IMG/VR virus record: IMGVR_UViG_3300009431_000980
Location: 1 to 64,000 of that record
DNA length: 64,000 nt
Source of the DNA: a virus
Strand: one strand, 5' to 3'
Made by a program: the position numbers and the translations under genes. The notes below the pieces were generated by a model that searched no databases, was not told the origin of the DNA, and saw only the letters and a list, made by a program, of their open reading frames with translations. This document shows, piece after piece, positions 28,201 to 39,100 of the stretch (position 1 is the first letter of the stretch; each line of letters starts with the position of its first letter).

Positions 28201-31200
28201 CCACCTTTCGTCCTACGTGTCTCTCATCGGTAATAGCATCCAGCTTTGTCAGAACAGATTCCATATCCTTGGTGGACATAAGCTCTATGAAGCCAGATTT
28301 CTCTGCTAGCTGTTGCACAGCCTCATAATTCAATATCTTGGTAGTCCCCTCCTCACCAAGGGCCGCTGCCAGGGCCGGCCTGCCTTCTCTAAGAAATTTC
28401 ATAGCCAGGTTAACAGCTTGTATGGATTCCCTGATTATAGGTCTGCCTGTCTTTTTACTTATATAGGCAAAGCCGCGCATCTTGTCCATTTCGACCATTA
28501 TTTCCAGTGCTGCTATATCCTCTCCAGCGGCACGCCGGACAGCATCCTCCAGGACATTAGCATCCGCCGGACTTAATTTCTGTGGGCCCAGTGGAAAACC
28601 GTAGAAGCTCTCCATCCTGTCAAAGGACCTCATAAAGTCGATGGGCCCAGATTCTACGATATGTAAGCTCTCGAGAGCAATTATGGCATTATGTGAGGTT
28701 AGTACAGCACTATCCGCAAAAGGTTTGGTAGCCATAAAATCAAATAGGGCTGTCCCAGATTCATCCTGTCTCTCGACAAAGGCCTTCCAACTCCTAATTT
28801 GTCTCGAGACCATGTTCTTACTCCTCTCAATCTCTTTCTTACTTCGCCCCTCACCGGCTGTTGCTATTTTACCTAGTAACCTGTCCTTCTCTCTCTCCAG
28901 AGAGTTCAGGTGGTCCCTGCCTAATTGATTAAAGAGCTTCTCCCTCTCTGTTTCACTCTCCAGTATATTACTCGTTATGATATTGAACAACTTACGCACC
29001 TCACCGATAGTTATACCAGCTGCCTCCACCATGTCATATAATTTGGGTACGGAGGCACTGTGACGGGAGAGATGGGTCTGTATCTTGTTTCCCAGCTCAG
29101 GTTTTCTGATGACTATAGACCTACCTCCTGTAGTCAACAGCCTGTTATCCTGGAATGTTATATCCTCAACCAGGTCCTTGCCGAGAAGAGGTGTCAAAGC
29201 CTTTTTAATAGCTCCCTCCTGCCCAAGAGGCCCGAGGTTACTGCTGTACACATGCCTCAATACACGTCCGATTTGTGCCATGACAATAGCACCATAGTCC
29301 TTTAGGGATTTTATTGACCCCTCCAACAAGAGCATACCACCACCCACAGCACGGCCCTTTGTATTTACATTCTCCACCTTTGAGCTGGCAGTTCCCCACA
29401 GTGTTTTAGTAGATCCGGTTGATATTTTGGTGGTCAGCATGGGGCGAGAGTGTTCACTGACGGTAATTATAATATTATTTTGTTCGAGATCAACCTTCAT
29501 ACCAACCACAGCGGCAGGGTACTTCTTATCATATTTCCTACCTACATCAGTCAACCGGAGATATTCACGTCTACCCTGTACCTCCTTAATTAGTTCATCA
29601 CCTGGGTGGATGATGCGGTCACTTATATCCCCCTCACCCAGCACATCCATCTTGAAATATTCCCACCTCTTGTCAACTATACCGGAGACTCTTCCTCCAT
29701 ATTCACGTGCAAGCCTTTGTATGGCAGGGTGAAAACCTTGTCTCTTCAGGACATCTTTTATGGCCATACCACTCTTGTTCTTCCATTCATCAGGAATTGG
29801 TATCTCCAATTCTATATTCCGGATGCCTGGTCGGTCTCCATGACCAAGTACATTAACTGATTCGAATATGGCCTTATTAACTCTTAGGGCGGCATCGTGT
29901 GTGTAACCATGCCTATCCGGTAGGTAAGCCACAAGACCTATGATACTATCGGTCATGTGCATCGTAGTCTTTTTCATGGCCGCCTCCGCAGCTCTGTCTC
30001 CTAGGGTTACTCTAAGATTGTTCCTTGCATAATTGCCGTAGCTGCCCATATAGGTATTAATTATGTGCTGACGCATTGCGGTGGTGTGGGGAGTACCCAT
30101 TACTTCACCAATACCTAGGAAAGGCAGGTCTGCCTCCTTCATGACCTGGGTCATGTCTGCGTGCATATCCTTGAACATGAGGCCTGTATTAACAGATAGG
30201 ATATGCCCTGAGAAGGATTGATACTTCTGGCGGAGGAGATTATGTAGTAAACCACCAGGTAAAACACGATCCGGGTTCAGTAAACTCCCAATCATCCGCG
30301 CGGCCTGTGCCTTAGGCATAGCATGGAGAGAGAGTTGGGCCATATTGGGATCTGAATAACTTGTACCGGCCCCATCAAACGAACTTACTGAGTAAGTAGA
30401 GGCGAAGAGAGGATTCAGAATGGTATCTGTTACGTAGTGCCAGGGTGATTTGTAACCGGCTAACCTGTTACGTTGTATCTCAGCAGCAATTGACAGGCGT
30501 TCCAGAGCCTCACGATCGAGTGTATTGGGGCCCATGACGCGGCCAAACAACCTCTTCATACTCATGGCGTGTATTGTCCAGTCAAACTCGGCCATGTGCG
30601 AATGATACTCCGTCACCCCAAGCTTCATATTCTCAAAGGTCTTGAATGCGTGCTCGGCCTTGGCTATTTCTGAACTGCTGCTCCACAACTTCTTCGCTGC
30701 GACCTTTAGCTCCACCTGCTTCTTCCCCTTTACCATTGTCAATAGCTCACCGAAGCGCGTTGAATCAATACCATACAGGCTTTCAAATACTGCGGCATTT
30801 GATATAGCTGTCTCAGGTCTGGCAAAGGAAAAGCCCTGGTAAAGACGCATAACATCAATTTGTCTACGGGCCCCGTGTTCCATATCTACATCAAGGAGAT
30901 AACTCAGTTGCGTCTTCCATTCTAAGGCCTCCTTCTTACTGAATTCAGCATCAATCATCTGGGCCAGGTTCTTCAAATCCGCATCCATACTAGCAAAACC
31001 AGAGACATATATATCGTTCTTTCCATAGGTCCTTATATCATCAACCAGCTTCTTTAGGGCTTCCCGTAGTCCTTCACCCTCCTGAATCTTATTAATTATC
31101 TTCTCCACAGCTTTCTCATCGGGCAATTGCCTGCGTAGCCACTGCTCCACATTACTCTTGATACTATTCCAGTTTTTGGGCTTTATCATAAGCTTGCCTG

Positions 31201-33130
31201 GTTTACCCATAATACCCGTCATCCTCCCTGAAGAGGCCTCATAATCAAGGATCTGATAGCCAATGGACCAGACCTTTACGCCCGGGTCCCGTGCCATACG
31301 CTGTACCCCCAAAGATCTGGAGAGAAGGCCTTCCTTACCATACTCAGTATCAAATACCAGGATACGCGATTTACCTGTTGTGTGCATCCTTTTAACGTTT
31401 TCCACAGCCGACTTTGCCTTTAGGGCGTTTATATACATCCTGGAATCTTCCAACCCAGCATATATTCTACCCTCGACATGTTTGGCGGCGGCTATACGAA
31501 AGATATCTCCTACGGTGCCTTTAGCAGGAGATGCCAGTTCCATGGCATGATTAATGCGTCTCATAAGATAGTTTTGGGCCCTATCACCTCTGAGCATGGC
31601 ATCCATCATTTCATTATAGAACTTTGGCATGTGCTGAGTTATATCCAAGGCTACGGTACTTGGTATAGACATGAACTGGGATATCCCCTTAGCCCCTGCT
31701 GGCCATGTGGCGGGAGATGTTAGAGGATGAACGCCGGGGCGTGTAATTAAATAACCTTCCTGGACGGTGGGGAAGTAGAACTCCATACGACCAACCAGTT
31801 TGTCTAGTGTCTTATCCCCTACCTTTATACTCCTATCTACCTCGGCCCCTGAGGAATCGAGTACGAACTTAAAGTACTTGAAGGGACGTCCTAAGGCGTG
31901 CTCCTCAGTAACCTCCAGTCGCAGCTCCATGTTGTTTATAACCTTTGTCAGGGCCCGTTGTGTGCTCTCATCCTTCGCAAGCTTAGCAGCCACAGTATTT
32001 GCCCCACCACGTTTCAATCTCCCCAGGTGTTCAGACATCGATCTGAATACCTTAGCAACTTCCTTAGCTTGTGACTGAGGTGATAATACAACATCATAAA
32101 ATCTTTGTGTCTGGGGGGAATAGTTATAGAATATATCCTCAAATCTGGTTTGGAATCCCTGCTTTGGTGGTGCGAGGTTCTGCTCCAACTCGCCAAGTAA
32201 GCTCTGTTGAATACTACTCTCAATAGCACCAAGCCCCATAACCTCCTTTCCGCCAATAGTAGTAATCCTACCATTCGAGGTTGCCACTCTGTTGCCAATA
32301 ATTGAGGTCCATATGGGATCTTTGACTCTGCTGCCACTTATGGGTTTTAGCTGAGGAGCCTCAAATTGCTTTTCAATTCTCTCCAGCTCAGTAACATATT
32401 TCTTAAGTATGTCTACATCAGCACTCTCGGGTGATGTATCAAACGACGAAAGTCGACTTCTAATACTATTCACCTCCAGGTCCTGTGTGTTCCCGGTAAA
32501 TGATATATGCCCTGAAGTTTTATAGGCCCTGAACCACGCATGTGCATCCATCATATCCCAGGCAGAACCCCCAGATATAGGACCTGTACTGCCAAACATA
32601 TCATACCATACCTGCGCTCCAAATAAGTCAAAGGTGGACCTTGCCTTGATAGCGTCCTTCCTATTCAATACAGAGGTCTTGATACCAGTTCTATTCTTGA
32701 TATCCTCAATCCGTTTCCCCAGATTTTCCCTAACAACATCGATTCTGCTTGCCAGAGTATCCCTGGTGTGGATATCAATTTTGGTCTCAACTAAATCTTT
32801 TCCGCCCTCTATGTCCTCAACAAACTTAGCAGATATGTTTGAACTAAATTCCTTTCCAGTCTTGCCGGTGAGATGATCCTGCCATGCTTGCTTACGGGCT
32901 TCGACAAACTTCTCAAGCTCCACGTCCTTAGTTAATACGGCCCGTATAGCCTTACGGCCTGAAATAACATCAGACATAGATACCCTACCCCTGAGGTATC
33001 TGATAAGTAGATCCTGTAGCTCTGCCAGGCGAGGTAGATTCTTATTAGCCTTTACAATCCCCAGGAGGGTAGGGAGAATTAGGGACCAGGATATCAGTAT
33101 GTCTCTTGTATCTTTCTCTTTATCCGCCAT
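25226..33130 (-). CDS. giant virion protein with DEDDh exonuclease motifs and RNA-polymerase-like DxDGD motif (2634 aa)
   Basis: Visible motifs: a DEDDh (DnaQ-type) exonuclease set with Asp594 and Glu596 in LVFDTEYG, Asp716 in GFASMDADL, and His845-x4-Asp850 in HSHMAEFDW. Far downstream, Asp2113-W-Asp2115-G-Asp2117 lies in ISDLADWDGDLGMMVF, preceded by SPFPIHRG about 70 residues earlier. DxDGD binds the catalytic magnesium in two-barrel RNA polymerases (multisubunit beta', QDE-1/YonO type and the fused virion polymerases of crAss-like phages). The rest is mostly helical with no secretion signal. Its place between the tape-measure-position gene and the lysozyme/hub gene, and its size, fit a protein packed in the tail or head and ejected with DNA. 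The exonuclease call is fairly good; the polymerase call is tentative, because the beta-like barrel with its lysines was not located by eye. The start overlaps the previous gene by 11 bases. Confidence 0.6.
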   Translation of the reverse strand: MADKEKDTRDILISWSLILPTLLGIVKANKNLPRLAELQDLLIRYLRGRVSMSDVISGRKAIRAVLTKDVELEKFVEARKQAWQDHLTGKTGKEFSSNISAKFVEDIEGGKDLVETKIDIHTRDTLASRIDVVRENLGKRIEDIKNRTGIKTSVLNRKDAIKARSTFDLFGAQVWYDMFGSTGPISGGSAWDMMDAHAWFRAYKTSGHISFTGNTQDLEVNSIRSRLSSFDTSPESADVDILKKYVTELERIEKQFEAPQLKPISGSRVKDPIWTSIIGNRVATSNGRITTIGGKEVMGLGAIESSIQQSLLGELEQNLAPPKQGFQTRFEDIFYNYSPQTQRFYDVVLSPQSQAKEVAKVFRSMSEHLGRLKRGGANTVAAKLAKDESTQRALTKVINNMELRLEVTEEHALGRPFKYFKFVLDSSGAEVDRSIKVGDKTLDKLVGRMEFYFPTVQEGYLITRPGVHPLTSPATWPAGAKGISQFMSIPSTVALDITQHMPKFYNEMMDAMLRGDRAQNYLMRRINHAMELASPAKGTVGDIFRIAAAKHVEGRIYAGLEDSRMYINALKAKSAVENVKRMHTTGKSRILVFDTEYGKEGLLSRSLGVQRMARDPGVKVWSIGYQILDYEASSGRMTGIMGKPGKLMIKPKNWNSIKSNVEQWLRRQLPDEKAVEKIINKIQEGEGLREALKKLVDDIRTYGKNDIYVSGFASMDADLKNLAQMIDAEFSKKEALEWKTQLSYLLDVDMEHGARRQIDVMRLYQGFSFARPETAISNAAVFESLYGIDSTRFGELLTMVKGKKQVELKVAAKKLWSSSSEIAKAEHAFKTFENMKLGVTEYHSHMAEFDWTIHAMSMKRLFGRVMGPNTLDREALERLSIAAEIQRNRLAGYKSPWHYVTDTILNPLFASTYSVSSFDGAGTSYSDPNMAQLSLHAMPKAQAARMIGSLLNPDRVLPGGLLHNLLRQKYQSFSGHILSVNTGLMFKDMHADMTQVMKEADLPFLGIGEVMGTPHTTAMRQHIINTYMGSYGNYARNNLRVTLGDRAAEAAMKKTTMHMTDSIIGLVAYLPDRHGYTHDAALRVNKAIFESVNVLGHGDRPGIRNIELEIPIPDEWKNKSGMAIKDVLKRQGFHPAIQRLAREYGGRVSGIVDKRWEYFKMDVLGEGDISDRIIHPGDELIKEVQGRREYLRLTDVGRKYDKKYPAAVVGMKVDLEQNNIIITVSEHSRPMLTTKISTGSTKTLWGTASSKVENVNTKGRAVGGGMLLLEGSIKSLKDYGAIVMAQIGRVLRHVYSSNLGPLGQEGAIKKALTPLLGKDLVEDITFQDNRLLTTGGRSIVIRKPELGNKIQTHLSRHSASVPKLYDMVEAAGITIGEVRKLFNIITSNILESETEREKLFNQLGRDHLNSLEREKDRLLGKIATAGEGRSKKEIERSKNMVSRQIRSWKAFVERQDESGTALFDFMATKPFADSAVLTSHNAIIALESLHIVESGPIDFMRSFDRMESFYGFPLGPQKLSPADANVLEDAVRRAAGEDIAALEIMVEMDKMRGFAYISKKTGRPIIRESIQAVNLAMKFLREGRPALAAALGEEGTTKILNYEAVQQLAEKSGFIELMSTKDMESVLTKLDAITDERHVGRKVADALVDMGILGAKEGMSEHDLMKLLNDFGISGPDVEYFTDVINQDRIHLVDKTLLNEIKMFRTTKGSMKDITLLEVQNTSSAIKALKARVGKSRADVKRVEKLEGWLKNTGRTSLYKEGFTFDLREHLFGYLMDNPNMAKGKTDILLRQVSNYLERMAKRGSLRVGADFIPIPKAAVLMSILQSSNLSNLLGGKNAFLGGAAVSTLEVMRDVMQFNQATKDIAGLGDGAKKSVEELIENWTSKVQQLEHSIGVLQERVIGPSVSQLIKKAFTLYAPTSYGKLLHPLHLLPTLQNKLYGAPGGLEKALSNFPKSEVIKINNKVFAEIDIKKAFANLVDAPSEGGSQLFGPMDGGLQRIRFKGLGVNEAIMPMHVAKEQVIRIAKQHGGSIPKPKLVRDWLMGKTASPFPIHRGKQPIIYSGTSLAKVYVVPDVLWELHGGLDIDVKKQSKMGNLHGLVYIDPVAAISDLADWDGDLGMMVFAGNTPSTRAIQAATNRTEELVKYLTWKQKVSGDAPLDRVTDAVTVDLDPENFKKTGRVTYMVPNKNYKKVIDTTATLDIFPVKDFYDRSNHDFTVLKTSLIDEYITNELVTGRLGNMHKYLQSQVLGKPSVWEQLSHELSDNKKLAKFLKEEGISALEVQEAVHYILNKEAKSGMKFATAVEKWSGNLVEVMTVQKILGGEQISGSSARLKKDLINKILSSNQSLLSGSIVDESQGVVNRLALMPEKPDASLMQFISPDKISRLSDADVRDMARVSRKLTVDVGLIILASQKAAEFLNKPDAFGVTYIKKALDSSTAAIQGNIGFHFSLMAGLGASAKWEDFASGIFGKDNLAYSLSEFQRGMPMSGRRTILESIKTGIREHVGEEGYRSLGKSVKWAGLAALALMALDPNANSKLLGPTPGEGGEKYDLPTIQSILDVYKQKKPRLLEPSATMMDKLATLTGLPIESLPQLKQGRNLPPRPSIRYNNRRKKYSRHNIGQYIRDGNGVLLT

Positions 33131-36100
33131 AACGCATTGACTCTGTATGTAGGTTAATAATTTGATTGGTAGAGTCCCTCTTGATGTTTACACGTAGAGA
33201 GACTGAATCGGTAAGAGACTCTGTTGTTGACACCTTGACAGGGGTGGATTGGTAACCTAGTCTAGCAAGTATCTGGTGCATAGATTGCTTAATTTGTCCG
33301 GCATCCAGGGATAGGCCTTTCTTCGATGGGCCTTCAGCATTAATGTTAACGGGTTTAATATCTATGGGGCTTGATTGAATTCTTCGCAGCTGATCTCTCC
33401 AGCCAAGACCAAAGTCATGAGCAGCCAGGCCAGCCTGATCTATGGTCTCATATTTGTAGTCCTCAAACTCAGCCCCCGGAAGCATTATAGGATGACCGGC
33501 GGGCGGTTGATAGTGGTCCTCAAAGTAATTGCCAATACCCTCAATATCCGGCTCACCGTGACCCCAGGCTGCCTGTAACATACTAGCCAAGGTTCTGTCC
33601 ACCGTCCCAAGGATATCTTCCCTCTTTTCATAAGGAGTTGTTAGAAAGGCGTTGAAGAAGGGTCTGTCCCAGTAAGGCATAGCAGCATAAGCGCCACTAT
33701 AATCAAGCAGGTTTTCCTCATTAGCACTGAATCCCAAGTCACGTTCTGTATCCTGACCTGACCAGGGGGACATATGGCCCCTGTTTGTGCCACCAGCTGT
33801 AGAGTATGACTGATTAGCCCAGCGAGAGGATTGGGTCATGCCCTCTGGTGGTAATACACCGCCCATCCAATTCATCATCCTGGTGTATATGGATGAATTA
33901 CCTGTAATATCATATATTGTTGGCTGCCTGGCATAATTGGCGTACGGGCTCCGCTTGGTATCATCCTCCCTCCGTTGTCTGGTCATCCTCCCGCCACGAG
34001 TTTTTGCTGACCAACCAACTGCAGTTCGGCCCATCTCATCCAGGAAACGTCTGTCTCCGGTGGCTTTGTACAGTGTATGGGAGCGATAGTACTTGAGGCG
34101 ATCAAAATACTCCTCCATTTCCTGCATCTCCTCAAATCTCTCCGGCACATAGCGGCTGTCAGTAGCTGCTCGGTATATACCATGAGCCGAGCCATACACA
34201 GCTCCAAACGTACCAGCCAGGATGGCCCCAGGTAGTCCGCCGAAGAGGGACCCACCCAGGCCAAAAGAGAGAGCCCCCTGTACCGGATCAGTTACAGACT
34301 TAAGTCCGCGCATATAAGGCTCAGCGAAATCGGATATGGGATTCGCCCAATTCTTGTGTGTACTCCCATATAACACAGTCCTCTCATACTGTTCCTCGGG
34401 GGAGTATTGGCCAATAAGTTTGCTATGAAGTGGCGAACGGAGATGGGTCATGTATTCCCAGATCGAACCAGCTACTCTGGCCGGGAGTGGATATTCAGCA
34501 GCTGCCTTGATTAGTTCATTACTATTAAGTTGCTGGTACTGTGGATCCGGATCGAGAATTTGATTCCATTTGAAACGATGTGGATAGAGCTCATGGCGCC
34601 TCATCATGTTCTGGTGATAACGCCTCATTCTCTTCAGGTGGTTCTCCTGCTCATCAGATAAGAGTCCGAGCTCAGACTGCTGCCCTACAATTTGAGCTAC
34701 CTCTCTATACTCTGTGGAAAAGGGGGCGGCATTCATGAGTACCTGCATTCTATCTACATATGAGTAGCCATTCGTGGAGGAGCCATATCCCTCACCCAGG
34801 AACTGACTGGCATATTCCCTAGCAGTCTCCAATTCAGCCAGGGTCTGCGCCCAGAGACGTGGGTCATAACGGACCTTAAATTCCTTAGTCTGAGATGGGT
34901 CAGTCCTATTAACATACAAGATTTTACCCTCACGTGCCTTCATCATATGCAGGTAAGCATTCAACTGGATGTTATGTTTGTGCTTCGGCCGGGTAAGTTG
35001 CTGAAAACCTTTACTGGAGATGCTCTTAATCTCCAGCGGAATGTCGCCGTAGGCGGACCCCATAACACCGTCAACATAGGATGAAACACGGTTGTAGGGA
35101 TCTGTTACATATGCCTCAACCTTTTTTAGTACCCCCTCCTTTGTCAGCTGAGCCTGTACCATTTTGTGGATTGCAGTTCCCTCACTCATGATCTCTTCCT
35201 CATCCTCGGAGAGGGGATCTTTAAGGCCAATCATATGCAAGGCCTGTTCATAGGCTGAATAACCAAGCCTACTGGCCCCGGTGGGGAAGTCAAGAACCAT
35301 GTTAAACATTGATTCGTACCCCGGCCCAGGGAGTAAGGCCTCGCCCCTGGGAATACGGGTGTTATGACTTATACAGCCCGCAACACAAAAAGTATTATCC
35401 CTATCAACCTCAAAACCATAGACCGGGCCTTTATAATGTATTTCCTCAACCTCATCCACTCTTATATAGAGGTGATCATCATTACCCCTTTCGTGTTTCT
35501 TATAGGGTATGGTACTTATATCTCCGTAGCGTAATATCTCCCTATCTCCACATAAATAGTCTATGAGAACAGCATTCTTATTGAAACCCACAAGCATCCA
35601 TCTTGGTATTGTTATCTGGCATCCATCGATTTGTCCTATGACGTCATGTTGTATTAGACAATTCCATACCTGGTATGCTAATGACATATTGGGTAGGGTT
35701 AGGGTAATGAATCGGCGGCCCGGTAGAGGCTCGTCCGTAAATGGTTTTAAGAATGAGGCGAATATATTTAATGGGCCCCCATAAAACATGGGAGGGAGCC
35801 TTAGATTAAGATCCTTGAAGAGACTAAGCAATATTTTACTTCTGCTATGACCCTGCTTGCTAAGTTTAATTCCTAATATGTTTTGTACCGTCCGGGCAAA
35901 ACTGTCCCCCTCAGGCACACCTGTAACAGCCAGGGACAAATCACCCACTCGGCCATACTTAAGTACATTACCTAGTATGTAAGCCAGTGGGCCGGAAAGC
36001 TGAAACCTTCTACCTAGAATTTCTAACTCTGTGGGGAAATCTATTTTCAGCCGCGGGTAAGCAACATACATACCTGGCCTTAAATCCTCAGCTAGTGCCC

Positions 36101-39100
36101 ATTTTCCAGGATGAATTCTAAATGGATGTTCAGCTGTTGCGGTGGTTATATATTCCACACCAGCAAGTTTAATCTTGTATACCGGTTCATCTACCTCTCT
36201 TACAGCAATCTTGTTAATAGGGAAATACCGGCCCCTAATAGTACGAATCAAATCACCCTCCTTGACCCCATCCGCCCGAATCAGACCATCATAAACCTCT
36301 ACCATAGTATCCGGAGAAATGCAAAAGGGGTCGCCACGCCGAAAGTTCTCAGGAAGCCATCCTGGCATATCGTTTCTGAGTAAGTCATCAACCTTCTCAT
36401 AACTTGTTCTGGGCCGGGGGATCATTCTACGTATACCCTCGCCAATTAAGAATGGATCACCAATATTCATATCCCAGTAAGCACGTCCCATTGAGTCCAT
36501 CTCACTAGCCGGGGCAAAGACTGGCTCATCTACGAATGGTTCATCAGAATCCCATAACAGGGCACTGGTACAGTTATGAACTATACAAGCAGTAGTCATA
36601 AAGCTATGATCCCCACCAATCTCGAAATCATATACACGACCTTTATATCTCTTGCTAACTACTTTCTTAACCTTTAAATAAGTGTAATCATATAAGGTAA
36701 AAACCTCTGGGGCCTTCTTGCGTATAGGCTTATAATTGAAATCCCCGTCCCCAGAGTAGAGGTGTATTAACTGATTTAGCTTAACAGCTGTATACCCAGA
36801 TAACCGCAGTCTATATGATGGGAGCTTATGGATCGCTACGTGACTATTAATTATTGTTTTTCTCCCAACTATACTATCATCCCTGGTTGTTACTGGAGGA
36901 TGTAGCCCTATTCTAGTCATTGCATAACGTACTGCCTGGACAATACCATAAGCAGTGGTTGTTAGGCTAATTGTAGGGGTTATAGTGGTTAAATTCTCAT
37001 TGTTAAATGCGCAACCGTCTCCGATTAGTAGCCCCTCCAATAAACCAATAATAAACTTAGTAGGACCGTTGGATAGGGATGGGTGTAGATATTTGTTCTC
37101 CTTTGATCCTAGAAGGAGATGCATAGTTATAGCCAGCTGAGCATGAGATTGGAGTCTTAATCTTATGCCATTTCCGTGGTTGGGTGTAATGTGGCATTTA
37201 GATGGATCAATATTGAAGTACTCCCGAGCAATACGAATAAGGCGTCTTCCTATGGCATCTGTTTCATCTTTATGAAGGGCGAACTGTATTCTCTCCGGGC
37301 CCCTGTTGTGTTTATTTACTTTATTGGGAGAAGGATCCAAACTACCCTCGGCCAAATATACACCGAAGAAGAACCCAAGATCCTTGGTTAGCTCCAAGTA
37401 TCTTGGAAATCGTTTCTTGGAACCATTCCACCACCTAATATTGTCATGCTCGATAACAAAGTATTTGTGATCCCTATCTCTTGAGCACCGGCTGTTGTTA
37501 TTTACCCTTTTATAATTTACCACCTCATCCATCTTACCTAAATCCAAAAGACCGCTATGTGGAAGGCCTATAGAGGATGGTTGAACAACAAAATCACCCT
37601 CCTTAATATCCTTCGCCACAACCCACTCCAGATTGGTGTTGAACTCTCTTGGACAACAATAACACCTAGAAGATCCATGAAGTGGTAGGCAATGTTGTTT
37701 GTCGTGGGTTTTCAGGCAGGGCTTCGTTTTTGCTACCAAGACTGGATGCTCCCCCGTCAATTGGACAGGGACATCGGCATAGTGGGAAACACTAAGCTCA
37801 ATAATATCCTCATCCACAAATCTCTTATATACCCTAGTGACTTTACCAGGGTGGCCCCTATGGGTGATAAGTTTATCACCGAGATTAATATCCTCCACCT
37901 TCTTATAAAGGCCCCCATAAGTAATAACCTCAGATCCCTCTGGTAGGCAGAAGCCAGCCAGACCTGCCGGCTCAATCCACCCCCTGTAAATCTGCTCGGA
38001 GATGATCTGTCGTACATCCATATTGCTGCGGATCGTAGGACTGCGACCCTCGAGTGTCCCCATAATACGACCCTGACTGTATGATTCATCTGTATACACG
38101 GAACCAGTGTACCTGGGACCGAAGCCGGGCTCCTCCTCCCCTCGCCAACTGTAGGCCACGCCCTCCTGCAAAGCCCTCTGCACCTCCTCCTTGTGCATAG
38201 GGTGATCAAGTGTCATGGGGTGAATGGCCCGGAATGCCTGTCCGGCTGTTGCCGCCAGGGCCGGTCCTACTAGAGGTACCTCCAAAAATGGAATATCGGA
38301 GTTATGAACTATTGCAGATGATGTTTGGTAGTTGTGCTCACCATCAACTGTAATATCATACACTGGTCCCTCATAATACTCACGGTCTACATTTCTAACA
38401 GCTAAATAAATAAACTTATTATCCATCCACCCCCACCTATTCGGAGCTGGTGGATTGGTTTGTGGATGGTCCATCTCAAATAAGTCGAGAAGCTTTCTAC
38501 ACTCAACACCATTTATCGTACCTATATAGTATACACCAGAGGATATGCCATTTACTTTATCATTTATTTTGATCTTATATGGGGGACATTCACTTTTGTG
38601 GATACCAGCAAACACACCAAGTGTTGACAACATTTGCTGGATCTGATAACTAATTGAAGGTACAACACTCGTATATGTTACCGTCCAAATACCCCTATCT
38701 ACGGCCGTATAACAACCGTCTCCATTTATATAGGATCTAACAAATGCAATTCTGGACTCCCTCGGGGCCTTCATCAATAACGAGTGAATGTGTTTTTGCT
38801 CGGCCCTACCACATAAGCTATCTACCATCTTCCTGAGAATTACGCTGTATATGGTTAATTCAATAGCCTTTGAGCCTTCTTTATATCGCCACGACGATGA
38901 TTTGAATCCAAGATTAGAAGCAGCATTGATTAGTTCCTTAACATATGTATTCAACTCTTTCTCATGAAAGACGAAACTAACCCCTTTGGTTGTTAGTGAG
39001 CCCTCGGCAAGGTAGTATCCTAGTATGGTAAATAAGTTCTTATCGAGAGGTAGAGCATCTGGTATAGTCCAACGTTCCCACTGATTAGTATTACAAGTAT

